64,000 nucleotides of DNA from Phallusia mammillata (Eukaryota > Chordata > Ascidiacea > Phlebobranchia > Ascidiidae): positions 155,493-219,492 of the forward strand of contig QLIY01000144.1 in NCBI GenBank assembly GCA_003260075.1, written 5' to 3'. A program made the position numbers and the translations under genes. Below are positions 48,482 to 60,666 of this stretch, one piece after another (the stretch's first letter is position 1; the number at the start of each line of letters is the position of its first letter). The notes below the pieces were generated by a model that had not been told where the DNA came from, searched no databases, and saw only the letters and a list, made by a program, of their open reading frames with translations.

Positions 48482-50327
48482 AAAGAAGGAAGGTTGTATA
48501 TTAAAGCTGATTACAAGCAAACAATAATTAGTTTTTTATCTACTTTTAATTACTTTGCACTAATCTAAAGTCATTGCTTTTTTTCATGCACTTAATTCAC
48601 AAACATATTAAGACTTAACAAACCAACAAACCAAAATAATTTAAAGTCAATTAGCAATGGAAGTATACTGTGTTCTTTTCAAAACACTTTCAACATTTTC
48701 AACTTGCTGCTTTAAGTGTTCAATCGTGGGTTTTAATATAAACTTGCTTGGCTATTTGTGGCAAAAGCTTTCGATTTTACGGGCCAAATTGTGACGCTAA
48801 TGCTGTAACCTAACAGAAGACCACAATGACATAGCACATAAAATTGTATTAAAACTTGTCACTTTGTCTAATAAAAGCTTGGAACGCTCTACTTCAATTG
48901 TTTAGTAAGTTCAGGGCAATGAAACTTTATTACATTTCCAAAACGTACCTAAGTTTTTACTATCTTTTCAGGATAGTAATAAACCTTTTTACACTTTTTT
49001 GAACCAAGAAACAATTATTGTGGTCTCATGACTCATCTCATGTAAAATTTCATTGTGCCATTGTGGGGCCAAACACCAAGAGTCAACGAAAAATATGTTG
49101 GCCAACGGTCTGCCAACCAAGTCTTGCTATCTAGGATGTAACCATTTGTCAAAATGACCTTGAAACTTTATGACAATTATAAAAAGCCACAGGAATAATA
49201 AAAAACGATTGGAAGTTGTGTATCACAAAAACAGCAGCTGCGTATCGCAAAAAAGAGATAATTAATGATAACATATAATTTATCCATCTATTTTACGATG
49301 TAATAATGGCATTAGTGGTGCTTGTCACACCTTTGCGTCGGGACTCCAAGCAGCGCCGTTCCGGCAGTAATTATTTCAACACTGTTTATAACCTGACACC
49401 CAAACAGGTTTGTTTTACTTCTGGGGAATCCCTTATGGCGCAGTGGTTCTCAAAGTATGGGTCGCGCAGGGTCAAAAAATGGGTCGCGCTATGGTGATTC
49501 AGTTCTGCCAAAACCAACTTTTTTATTTCATTTTAAAGTATTTTTAATTCTCCATCATGACTGAATTATTGCATCATATGCTTTTTATGTGGCTTCATCT
49601 CAGTAACTTGGAGTATTGCATCACAAGTGGTTTTCTGAGAGTTTTGATGGCAGAGTGAAGCCATAGCCAAGTACAGCCTCACTTAACCACGCTGTACAGT
49701 AAAATAAACCGATCATTACCGCTTACAGACAATAGCCTTCCAATTTCACTTTTACGCACATGGCGATTGTAACGTCATAGCACGGGAAACAATAGGACAA
49801 GTTAATCATGCGAAACTGAACTTGGAGATGTAACAGTTAGCGTTCAAGGATGAGTTAGTATTCGTACAAGGAAAAAACAAACACATTTTTTGTTGTTTGA
49901 GGCTTGGGTCGTGAGATGCTCATAAAGTTCAGATTTGGGTCGCGCTCAAAAAAGTTTGAGAACCACTGCCTTATGTCGTAAGAAAAAGGTGCAATATATT
50001 TTGACCAACTTTCGTAATATGATTTGTACAAGAAATTTCAATGATGCCTTTATGTCGAATGACGCTTGCATATAATGGAAATCAAAACAGTCGATTGAAG
50101 GAAGCACGCAAGCGTTTCCCTTCTAAACCACAACCACGTCGCATGCTCACGTAAAATCGTGACCGCGGGCGTTTTGCCTTCCTTCTTAATCTTGGTTTAA
50201 TGACTCACAACACACGAGAACACGCTTAGTTGCAAATAGAGGGATTTTTGTCACACCTAAAAACGTAAAATTGTCGTTTTGGTTTTCACTTTCCTTTTGA
50301 TTCAAGGATTTATTTAGATAAACAATA
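48482..50327. other. Intergenic region between reductase genes F and G
   Basis: No coding exon seen. It holds the element at 49441-49968. Near 50100-50190 is a diverged form of the upstream module found before genes H and I (CGCATGCTCACGTAAAATCG, GCCTTCC). Confidence 0.5.
49441..49968. mobile_element. 528-bp inverted-repeat element with hAT-type ends and 10-bp flanking repeats
   Basis: Ends CAGTGGTTCTCAAA and TTTGAGAACCACTG are perfect inverted repeats; GGGTCGCG motifs are subterminal on both sides. The immediate flanks are ccttatggcg (49431-49440) and ccttatgtcg (49969-49978), 9/10 identical, longer than the 8 bp normal for hAT. No transposase. Confidence 0.8.
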
Positions 50328-53300
50328 ATGAACGTAAGATTTGACGGAAAGCGAGCTCTGGTCACTGGGGCTGGAAAAGGTAAACATTATGGATTTGATA
50401 TGTGATCATGTAAATTTTCTTTTTATGTTTAAAACTTAAGAAAAGTACTTAACAATTCAACCCTAGATTTCTAACGGTGTCAAACGAAGATCTTAAGATC
50501 TAAGTAAAACTGTCAAACGAATTGTAGCTTGCAAATAGTGATGCACCGAACCCACCTAAAAAGGTTCGGGCCGAAACCGAATATTCAGCCGAATCAGGCC
50601 GAACCTAAAAACCCGTTCTTGTGGATTTTTTTAACTGAATCTTGTGTTGTTGATGCAAGTGAACTCAATTGTGACAAACCAAAATTACTTTCACAGTGCG
50701 GAAGCTTTACTAAACTTGCAATATTTTGCTGACAACATGGCTCGTATTGTATAGAATAGATACAACAAACAGTTAATTTATGATGTTTCGCATGGGCGAA
50801 AATGAAAGTTTGCGTATTAATTTCATGCAATCAAAAAGTTCGGTTTCGGCCGAATTTTCAAAAAAGTTCGGCCCGAAACCGAAACATCGAAAAACAGCGT
50901 ATTCGGCCGAAATGTTTCGGCCAACCAAAACTTCGGTGTTTTAAATTAGTTTCACTAGTTTTAAATTGTTGTTGTTTCATTACTTTTTTCAAATGCAATA
51001 TTCAGCCCGCATTTTTTTGGGTCAAGTACCCCCTCTTGCCCCTACGTGCTTGGTACAAATCATACTAAATCTTATTCCTTCGCACCAAACTTGAACCCTT
51101 TAGTATGATTTTATTATTGTTCATTTAAATGGACACAGGTATTGGAAGAGCAACAGTAAAAAAGTTGGTGGAATATGGAGCAGAAACAATAGCTGTCACT
51201 CGCACACAATCTGATCTGGATTCATTAAAGCAAGAGGCAAGGCTACAGCTTGTGTAGACACACATTTTATGATTGCATAAATTCTGTTTGATGTATAATT
51301 GCAACTCATATGATTGAGGGATTTAAAGTTTTTGGATTAGCATTAATAAAAGAACTTGGCCTAAAATGTCCTAATTAAATCAAAGTAAAGCCCTGTCATA
51401 AGATGTTACACGCAGGCTGTCATCCGGAAAGTTGAACTGCAATTTTTTTTCAGTGTCCCTCTATAATTCCTATCCAGTGTGATTTGTCAGATGCTGATTC
51501 AATTCCAAATGCTTTGAAGGATTGTGGGCCAATTGATTTGCTTGTTAACAACGCAGGATTGGCAATGGGTAGCCCATTTTTCCAGGCTACAGCAACAGAT
51601 TTTGACAAGTAGGTGCACGAGATCAGCGTTTGCAATACCTATGTTTTAATGTCAGATCCCACTTTGAATATATCACAAAGAAAATAGGCTGAATCCTTAT
51701 AAATATATGTAGTTGAAAGTATTCCGTTTGTTATGTTTCACAAACTAAAGTTCTTCAAAGTGGGGTGCACTTGGTACTTACTTTTATACCTTGACTACTC
51801 GCCAATAAGATGACATAAAAAGATGATATTTATTCTTGTCTTATTGGTTAAGTAATTTCCAAATCCATAACGTTATTATAAACATGTAGACTTGTTGTGA
51901 TGTAATATCACTTTTACCCATTATTATATGTAATAACAAGGGTTGGCAACTTACAAGCAGTGGGCCAGGTGCGGTCCACGTGAAGCTTTTAAACGACCCG
52001 CGACCGCATTCTAACTTCTTTATGTATCCGGCCCGCAACCACATTAAAAATTTGTATTTTATTCTTCATCGACGGAATGGAGTTTATGCGTTATCTTCCT
52101 TTATTATACCAAAGTTAAGTCATTCAATTTATACTTAATCAAGCGTGAGTTCACTCTTACGCTTATGGATCTTTGTGTACTATTTTCAGTTTAAATTAGA
52201 GTTAAACTATTTAGCAGGGCTATACCTATAAATACATTCAACCTTTTGCACACCACCATCTGATTTTAATAAATACAATGTAACACAGGGTAAAAATAGC
52301 TGATTATCTGATTACACACATAATGCGGGAACAATCCTTAATATTAACAACACATGTAAGATTATACAAATACAAAGCTTCACAAACGCTTAGTCAAAAC
52401 CTCTATTGAGGCAGCTGTGCGAGGCCTTTATATCCTGATGCCAGCTTGCGTCGGGTGTTTCTCTCTATACACTACAAAACGAGAATACATGCGAATAAAG
52501 TTACGAGAGTTTCGACAAAGAATGCATCAGGTATTCGTTTTTGAATTGCATGGTTTGTTTAATTTAACAACGCAAGCCTAAACTTTTTTCTGTCCCATCC
52601 GAGCAAACCGAGCCACATCACATCATCCTTCCGTTCGCCTGACATAACACAAATGATTGATTGTCTGTGTTATTATAACACCATGGTTAGCTTTAGCAAA
52701 TCGCACCATGTTGGATTGCGCGACAATACTCTTAATTATGCATTGGATCCTTGCGGTCCGCACCCACAATAACATTACTTCTCAAGGCTGCGCATGCAAA
52801 AAGGTTGCCCACCTTTGCGTTACACTGCATTAAACTAAAAAAATATATTAAATGTATTGTATTTCAGGCTGATGGCTATTAATGTAAAAGCTCCTATCCT
52901 GATTTCACAGGTATACACGTCTTTATTTTTTTCTACATTTTAATATATTTTTGTCGTATTACCCTCTTGAACATAGATTATTGCGGAAGGAATGATTGAA
53001 AGAAAAACAGGTGGCAGCATTGTCAATGTTTCCAGCATAGCGTCATTAAGAGGAATGCAAAATTATTTGATTTATGCTGCGAGCAAAGCTGCTTTGGACT
53101 CTGTGACAAGAACCATGTCTTTGGAGCTGGGACCCCATAATGTATGAAGTGTGATTATACACTGTATGTTCTCTACATATGTTTCTCTACATCATAACTG
53201 TGTACTAGAGCAGTGCTCTTCAACTGGTGTGCACGCCGCACGGTGACCCTAGGCTGCACCAAAATATGCATGGGGTGCACCAGTACGAAAAGGTATACAA

Positions 53301-54348
53301 GGGTGCATCACAAACTTTTAATAAACCATTGATATTTGACATTTAGAAAAAAAAGATGTAGGTTTCAACTGATGTATAGATGAACCTCTGTATTTTTTAA
53401 AATATTGATGAGTAATTTGATTTTTGTTTCAGTTTAATTGACATGATGATATGGCATAATGATTTTTGATATCGCTTTCCACATCAGGGTGGATGAGTTC
53501 GTCCTAACAAAAAACAGGTTAAAGAGCACTGTACTAGAGATCTACAAAAAATGGTTTCTAGCTACAATATGCTTTTGTCAATAAGCATCAAAGTCTTGGT
53601 TAAGTAGAAAAAAAAATTATGCACCTTGATTTCACTCAGTTTTTTCCTTTTGTTTGCTTTTTTCTCTGATGAAGTTTGCATTTGGCATGAAATCTTAGGT
53701 GGACTTTTTATGCAAATTTGGCATGAAATCTTAGGTGGATTTGGATGAAACTTTCACAGGGGTAGATGTAGATGTACCGTCTGCTCATTTGACTTAATAA
53801 CCCCAGTATTTACCTATCTTTTGGCCACAATATTTTTCCCATAGTGTTTAGAATGCAGGAAAGTTGGTTTCAATCCAGATAATGCAGGATAAATTTGTGG
53901 TTTAGATAAGGGTGAATTCAGTGAATCCAACATACACCGCAACTGAAAAGGTTAAGGCTTACTTGAGTGATCCAGCAATCGCCAAACAAGCGACATCTGC
54001 AATACCACTTGGCCGCATAGCAGGTTGGTGACTCAAAAATGTTGAATTGCTTTTGTGTGCTTATTGAATTAAATTGGTATGTATTTTGTTTATGTTTACC
54101 TCATTGCAACAAACATAGTAACGTATTATCATCGTTAGGACTAACTTATGATAACAGACAATGTTTGGCGATTTTTTTGTGTTACAGAGATCAGTGAAGT
54201 TGCATCTGTAATTGTATATCTGCTCAGTGATTTTTCAAGCATGGTTTCGGGATCATGCATTCCAATTGATGGTGGAAGTGCTGCAAATATAGCAAATATA
54301 CCTGAAGTCTATGAGCTACAGAGACTGATAGAAATACCTGGTTTATAG
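50328..54348 (+). CDS. DCXR-like SDR (gene G), 263 residues with a C-terminal extension
   Basis: Exons: 50328-50379, 51139-51236, 51454-51608, 52868-52910, 52977-53141, 53906-54023, 54188-54348, with the same phases and lengths as gene F except the last. Seen: TGAGKGIG, VTRTQ with Arg39 kept, NNAGLAMG, N107, NVSSIAS with the catalytic Ser, YAASK. Exon 2 again ends in a GC donor (AG|GCAAGG at 51237). The final exon does not stop after the SDR core CIPIDGGSAAN but runs on through PEVYELQRLIEIPGL, about 16 residues beyond F and H; the human enzyme stops shortly after this core. Introns carry hAT elements at 50536, 51937 and 53211. Probably active; substrate unknown. Confidence 0.92.
50536..50947. 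mobile_element. Worn hAT-like element in intron 1 of gene G
   Basis: The left end TAGTGATGCACCGAACC is a well-known hAT terminal type. The inside is rich in TTCGGCCGAA-type inverted motifs. The right end has eroded to about CTTCGGTG, so no target duplication can be defined. Confidence 0.6.
51937..52817. mobile_element. 881-bp hAT-like element in intron 3 of gene G
   Basis: Left end CAAGGGTTGGCAACTTAC; the complement of the right end is CAAAGGTGGGCAACCTTTTT. The right end and subterminal GCGCATGCAAAAAGG match the element at 7796-8087, so both belong to one family. No clear target duplication and no open transposase frame seen. Confidence 0.7.
53211..53531. mobile_element. 321-bp hAT-like MITE in intron 5 of gene G
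   Basis: Ends CAGTGCTCTTCAACTGG and GTTAAAGAGCACTG; flanked by the perfect 8-bp duplication tactagag (53203-53210 and 53532-53539). Confidence 0.87.
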
Positions 54349-54691
54349 TCGTTTGTACTCACACAGAATTTACAAATATATCACGTTCATTCACCTATGT
54401 GTAATTCAGTGTGCTGTTCTGTGTCACAAGATTTGCACATTTGCATTAAACATGTGGTTATGTGCAGTATCGTAATTTTCTTTTGTAACAGTTTTCATGC
54501 GTCCATATTTGAATTAACCTTGGTTGTCTAGTTCCTACAAAATTAATCATTTTAAAACACATTGATAAAATAAGATTTGTTGATTAACTTTGGGAAACTC
54601 ATGAAACCAAATTATTATGTGCTTAGACAAACGTTTGTATCCTGCCTTTGGTCATTTTTAATGGCTATTTACTATGTTCATCACTTAAACT

Positions 54692-54853
54692 CAGTGGTGG
54701 GATTCAGCCTGTTCGCACCTGTTCTATAGAAGCGTCTCACGAAAATTTATGAGATCAGCGAACTGGTTACTGTCAATGGACTTTTTGTAACAGAACCGGC
54801 TGAAAAATAATCTGTGATAAAAACGGCTGACAAAAATTTGAATCCCCCCACTG
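54692..54853. mobile_element. 162-bp hAT-like MITE between genes G and H
   Basis: Ends CAGTGGTGGGATTCAGCC and GAATCCCCCCACTG are inverted repeats. Flanks cttaaact and cacaaact agree at 6 of 8 positions, so the insertion is probably old. Confidence 0.7.
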
Positions 54854-55237
54854 CACAAACTATGTCACCGTAAACTTTATTCCATACGTTCACATGCATT
54901 GTATTCAGAGCATATTGAATTTACCCCAGAAAAAAACTTTGTAGAAGTTAAAATCTTGTCTGATTTATCTGATGCAATACAGTCAAGCAGCCACGTAGGC
55001 ATTCGGGATTTTTAGTATGTAGAAAACTGAGCAAAGGGTGTTAGTAACGCCATGAATAAACCCCGTAACAAAGTGCTTAACAATTGCACATGAGAATAAC
55101 TGTTTAAGATAATGATGCAACTATAACTCATTATACTTTTTTGTAATGGCTTAATGTTTTCAAGTGCAATCAAACATGGTTTGCGCGTTTTTAAATACAA
55201 GTTTAAATTGAGAAAACATACTCTTGGGAAGGTTGTT

Positions 55238-55410
55238 TATTTGGGAAATCCCCTGTTACGTAATGAAGTGCACACATATTGACATGAGTTCAGTTCGCTT
55301 GGTGAAGGAATGTGTTTCCTTGTAAACCAGTACAGCTTGTCACCTAGGCCGCATGTTTATCGCAAAATCACGACTTGGCATTTTTCCTTCCAATGTTTGT
55401 TTCACGCAGC
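55238..55410 (+). promoter_or_regulatory. Conserved upstream module of reductase gene H
   Basis: Contains GGGAAATCCCCT, TTCCTTGTAAACC, GCATGTTTATCGCAAAATCA and TTTTTCCTTCC, 130-300 bp before the ATG. The same ordered motifs precede gene I (62262-62410) and form an orphan copy at 60061-60258. Likely promoter sequence; no factor is assigned. Confidence 0.5.
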
Positions 55411-55541
55411 GCTATGCTGATGTTGCAATATCTGATCACCCTTAAATGCAGACGCATATGGCGGTATTTTTGCTTTACTTAAAGCTTGCGGACTGCCGAA
55501 TTGTGCTTGTTTTGCTATTTAATTTAGTCGTAAAAGTAAAA

Positions 55542-58500
55542 ATGAACGTAAGGTTCGACGGAAAGCGTGCGCTTGTCACTGGTGCTGGAAAAGGTAATTG
55601 TTTTTGACTATTTTATAGTAACATGTGTTGGTGTCTGGCAAGCATCGATCTTCTACCTTCAAAGATTCATATTTTTTATCAGCAGAAGATAAAAACTCGG
55701 GCTTCTTTTGCTCGGGGGCAATTTCTTCTAATGGCAAATAATAATTCAATTACTGTAAAATTGTAATCACATAGTGTATGTATGTTTGTGCGAAAATTGC
55801 CTTGCTGCAAAGTAAGTAATTCGTGTGTGGTGTTTTGTTGTAGCTATATATATTTTTAATAACGTCTCTTTTAATAAATTTTACTTAAGCTCTTATGTAT
55901 TGTTTTGTTATATTACCTTCTGTGTAGTCAGATCGCGCAATTGCTTACTTTAAATTCTTAGTTGCTTAACTAGTTACACAGCGATATAACCTTAATCGTA
56001 ACACATGAAGTCTTGAAAATGTTTATTAATCGTAACACATGAAGTCTTGAAAATGTTTATTTGAAACGAGCACAAACGTAATTTTATTTCTGACGATTGA
56101 AAAACAGAAAATGAATTGTGGCACACAAGACATTTCCTCACATTACCTGTGTGCAAACATGTTTTGATGTGCCTAATTGGATTTGTGCTGTTTTTTAAGC
56201 TAATTCATGCAGTAATGCTGCACCTAAAATGTTGGACAATATAAATCTCATTTTTTTAAAGAATTCACATAGGTGGTTATGAATTTGTAGTATTATTATT
56301 CATAGAAAATATATTGTCTTTTTCACATTGTACTTTTCAATGCACACAGGTATTGGAAGAGAAATAGTAAAAAAGTTGGTGGAATGTGGAGCAGAAACAA
56401 TTGCTTTGAGTCGAACCCAATCTGATCTGGATTCATTAAAACAAGAGGCAAAGCTATAACTGTTTGTTTATGACTTCATAAGAACAAAAATTGTCCAGCG
56501 TGTATAAATGCAAATTGACACTGATGCATTGGTTGTTGTATCCATAATGTCCTAACTGTAATCTCAACACCACAAGTAGTTAAACACACTCACACTATCA
56601 ACCTGAAAATTTATATGTCCTACACTTTCTATTTCAGTGTCCATCTCTAATTCCAATCCGGTGTGATTTGGCAGATACTGATTCAATTCCAAATGCTTTA
56701 AAGGACTGTGGGCCAATTGATTTGCTTGTTAACAATGCAGGAATTGCTGTTGCTGATATAGTTCTTGATGCGAAACCAGCTGATTTCGACAAGTAAGTAC
56801 AGTGGTGTGCTGGATCCTCTTTTTGGAATTCAAAAATGTTTGTACTTTTTGTACAAAATATGTTGATTGGATATTGATAGTTAAAGATAATTTGATTTGT
56901 TCAAAGTTGTTTAATACTTGATTCCTGGCACTGGAGTGCAATTGGTCTAGTTTTACCAATGTATGTAAAATCAAATTTCAAGACTAAAAAATGAAAAAAG
57001 TTCAATAAATTTGCAATAAACCAGACAACCTGACAATATTGTGAGTATAATGCTTCAGCTGTTGCCCGACTATAAAGGTTAAAATGAAACGCACGAGCCA
57101 ATAATATGCATTATGTTGTTAAGTTGGCCATACATCAGTGGTTCTCAACGGGTGGTCCATGGACCACCAGTGGTCCATGATGACTTTTTGTGTTGTCCAC
57201 AGGACATCCACTAAGTTTGGTGAAAAACTAGAGATGATTGCATATTACATGTTGAAAGAGTATCAAAATGTTAGTTGGTAATAGTTGTATCTCACTTATT
57301 GAAAATCAGTTTTGTATGCGTACTTCGATCTTGCTAAAAAATAAAGTGGTCCATGGCGGTGGTCCATGCCCTGAAACAAGTTGTCAGCCACTGCCATACA
57401 TCCATAACATTGTTTTCAACAATATGAACATGTGCAATTTATTCATATTTTCACCCATTATTAAGTCATGATACCAACTAGAAATGAGACAAAAAGAAAA
57501 ATTTCCCTTTGTTTTATACTCAGGTCCATGACCATCAACGTTAAGGCTCCCATTGTGATTTCACAGGTACACATGTCTTTAATTGTTGTAGCATTTTAGT
57601 ATATTCAATAAAAAAAATGATTTTGAAATACAGATTGTTGCAAAGGGAATGATTGAAAGAGAAAATGGTGGCAGCATTGTCAATGTTTCCAGTAAATTAT
57701 CATTGAGAGGAAGACAAAACCGTTTGCTTTATTCTGCTAGTAAAGCAGCATTGGATTCTGTGACAAGGACCATGTCTTTGGAGTTGGGACCCCACAATGT
57801 AAGAATCTAAATACATGTTGTATGTTCTGTTTATTTGCAAATTTCAACCATAAATCAGTAGTTGCAAACATTTCTGCCAATAATATTTAAAAAAAAACTT
57901 GACTTGAATGAGTTTAGTGAAAAGGACAATTTACCATTTTTATGAAATATATCATGACTTTTAAAATGTCTAAGTCAGTGGTTCTCAACCGCCGGGCCGC
58001 GTCAACTTTCCTGTCGGTCCGCCAGTTATATTACAACTCCAGATGTTGAAGGCAGAGAAATGGGAGTCAACGCTTTACTTCGCCGCGCAAAAACTTCACT
58101 AGAACCGCGTTTAACATGTATTATATCAAACTGACAACAGCAAACTTCTCATTAAAAATGAAATTTTCATACTTCTTTTGAATTGCATGTTTATGTCATA
58201 ATTACATTTTGGGTTAATTTAAGTCCACCGGTCCGCAAAATTTGTTTTGAAAGTTTACCGGTCCGCAAACTTAAAACGTTCAGAACCAAGGCTAAAGTCA
58301 AAGAGAAAAAGAAACCAAGGAAAATTTACTGGTCTAAGGCATGATGACTAACAAGTTGTAATAAAAATAAAAAAATGTCCCAAAGATTAGTTTAAAAAAA
58401 AAGTTTATTCACCAAATAAGCTCAATTTAAGGTAATGTGCAGTGTAAATAAGGAAACCCTGTATTACATGCAAGCTGGTACGTAAGAAGTAATGTTGGTT

Positions 58501-59159
58501 TTTGATTTAGATAAGAGTAAACGCAGTGAATCCAACAGTTGCAAAAACTGATATGTCCAAAGCTGTATGGGACAATCCAGTTAAAACTAAAATGGTAACA
58601 TCTGTCATCCCACTTGGTCGATTTGCAGGTATCTTTTAAAACAGTGTTTTGTGACTGGTTGCTTAATCTTATTATTTAAAAATGCTAATTATGTTAAAAG
58701 GCTGATTCGGTATGGCGCCTTCAATGGGCCTGGTGTACTGTGATTTAAATATGAGTGTCCTATGATCGCTGGTCTGCATAGACGCTTCAGGGCTGATCCC
58801 AGTCATGAAGGGGGGGGGGGTTAAAAAGATTTATTAATTTAAACTTTCTTGCAATAAAGTATATCATCTTAAAAAAAATTGAGATTCTAAAAAATTAAAT
58901 AAAATTTAGTTAATTGAATGGATAAAGACGGATATAAATTGCTTAAATGTACATAGTATTTTGTGAGGCATTGTGACTTTTCTTACCAAAAGTATGGTTT
59001 TATAAAATGTTAGATTTAATTATTTATTATGATTTCTATATTTCAGAGGTCAGCGAAGTTGTGTCTGTGATTTTATTTCTGCTCAGTGATTTTTCCAGTA
59101 TGGTTTCAGGATCATGCATTCCAATTGATGGTGGTTGTGTTGCAAATTTGATGACTTAA
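55542..59159 (+). CDS. DCXR-like SDR (gene H), 247 residues
   Basis: Exons: 55542-55593, 56350-56447, 56638-56792, 57524-57566, 57634-57798, 58511-58628, 59047-59159. Seen: TGAGKGIG, LSRTQ (Arg39 kept), NNAGIAVA, Asn107, NVSSKLS, YSASK and the C-terminal CIPIDGG. Near the active site it has RGRQNRLLY where F and G have RGMQNY, adding two Arg residues just before the catalytic Tyr, which may change substrate preference (inference). Exon 2 ends with a GC donor (AG|GCAAAG, 56448). Introns 3 and 5 hold hAT-like elements and intron 6 an eleven-G run (58810-58820). Length matches the family. Confidence 0.92.
55993..56060. repeat. 34-bp unit repeated twice in intron 1 of gene H
   Basis: Two adjacent identical copies of a unit containing TCGTAACACATGAAGTC and AAAATGTTTAT. 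There is no G run here, unlike the larger duplications in the window, so this looks like a genuine small tandem duplication. Confidence 0.85.
57136..57393. mobile_element. 258-bp hAT-like MITE in intron 3 of gene H
   Basis: Left end CAGTGGTTCTCAACGGG; the complement of the right end is CAGTGGCTGACAACTTG. GTGGTCCATGG repeats are subterminal. Flanked by the perfect 8-bp duplication ccatacat (57128-57135 and 57394-57401). Confidence 0.85.
57976..58290. mobile_element. hAT-like element in intron 5 of gene H
   Basis: Left end CAGTGGTTCTCAACCGCC; the complement of the right end is CTTGGTTCTGAACG. CCGGTCCGC motifs are subterminal. The target duplication is unclear (gtctaagt versus gctaaagt). Confidence 0.6.
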
Positions 59160-59460
59160 AAAGCGTACTAGTAAGGTCGCTACAATACAGTATTTTAAAA
59201 ACTGCACAGTGACTTTATAAACCAACCTAACATAACAGCTTTAGTGGTTTGAAAGACTTGGCAAGTACTTTATATTTTATTAGTAAGAATAATGTGAAAT
59301 TTGTTGAATCAAAGTGGGCCTGTGTTTGTTCTTGCTTGTCATTTGAGCTAATAAGACTTGTACTTTTTAAAGCATCATGTTGTCTATTGCAATGAACTGT
59401 TTCCTAAAAATGTGTTCAGTATTGACCTACATTTAGCTGACCTTTTGTCTTCTATTACAC

Positions 59461-59770
59461 ACCGCCGAGTTGGCCGAGTGGTTAGCGCAACCGACTTGTA
59501 ATCACAAGGTTGTGGGTTCTAATCCTATCTCGGTCGCTCGTGTTTCCAAGAAAGAGCAAGAAACTTAAGCGGCATTGCTCCAACCCAGTGCTTTCCGATT
59601 GGTTGAACTAAATAAAAGTCGCCAACTGCCTAAAACCGAAAAAATGAAATAAAAATTGAAACGGACTTGCAATAAATAAGGCAGCTCGATGGCGGACTCA
59701 TTGTGAGCATTAATGCATTCAGGCGTTGCCCGCCCACCAAGAATAAAAATGAAACAAACAAACAAAACTA
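59461..59770 (+). mobile_element. tRNA-derived SINE
   Basis: The head (59461-59537) is tRNA-like, with A-box TGGCCGAGTGG (59471-59481) and a B-box like GGTTCTAATCC (one change from consensus). The anticodon stem does not pair well, so it is not a working tRNA gene. An unrelated body of about 220 bp follows, ending in an AAAC-type simple tail. Length, head and tail fit a SINE. No clear target duplication. Confidence 0.75.
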
Positions 59771-60060
59771 AGTTCATTGTTTAACATACCGTGACCAAAT
59801 TATTATTTGTTTACATTTACAAAACTAATAAGTACCATTTCAGCTAAGTTTTAACAATGTCTAACAACTAATCTGGTTCGTTCCTGTGATGGTGAAGTTT
59901 GATGCAATGACGTCACACATAAATGACGTACAGCCAATTATCAATTTATCACGTGATTAAATGAAATTCAAATTTATATTCAAATATGCTTTAGGTGATT
60001 TTAAATACAAATTTATATTTGAAAACCTTTTAAATTGCGTCTGGATTTGGTAAAGTTGTT

Positions 60061-60258
60061 AATCTGGGAAATCCCCTATCACGTAACGAAATTTACATGC
60101 CACAAGAAACCGCACATGTTGACACGAGCTGAGTTCTTTTAGCTTGTTGAAAGAATGTTTTTTTGTAAACCACAGCTTGCCAGGCTAGACCGCATGTTTA
60201 TCGCAAAATCACGACCATTGCCACTTTTCCTTCCCATGTTTATTTCATGCACAGTTTT
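60061..60258 (+). promoter_or_regulatory. Orphan copy of the reductase upstream module
   Basis: Closely matches the sequence before gene I (62262-62420), including GACCGCATGTTTATCGCAAA and TTCCTTCCCATGTTTATTTC. Similarity ends at about 60258, and no ATG exon follows. Best read as a duplication broken off before the gene, or an allelic fragment near the G runs that follow. Confidence 0.55.
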
Positions 60259-60666
60259 ATCTAAGACGCTTTAACAATTTATACAAAAATACATGGAAAA
60301 ACTGCAGGAAAAAAAGTAAAACACAAAAGGAAATGAATTTTTGTACCAAGGGGGGGGGGACCTTCCCATGTTTATTTCATGCACAGTTTTATCTAAGACC
60401 CTTTAACAATTTATACAAAAATACATGGAAAAGCTGCAGGAAAAAAAGTAAAACACAAAAGGAAATGAATTTTTGTACCAACCATATCAAGAAAATATAT
60501 AATTTTAATGTCAGTACCAAAAAAACGATGTATTTTGCTCCCAGCATTGCGGTTACCAATTGAGTTTCTTCCAAAGGGGGGGGGGTACTAGAGTGCTTGG
60601 TCTTTGTAAACTCAGAACACTATTAAATTTAAGAAAAGTTCTTTGCAGTGTAGTCCGGACATTCAG

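Larger units (their letters stand above)
54349..55541. other. Intergenic region between genes G and H
   Basis: No coding exon. It holds a short hAT-like element (54692-54853) and the upstream module of gene H (about 55238-55410). Confidence 0.5.

Noticed and set aside
59461-59537. Functional tRNA gene
   Set aside because: A- and B-box are present, but the anticodon stem pairs poorly, the B-box departs from consensus, and a SINE body and AAAC tail follow.
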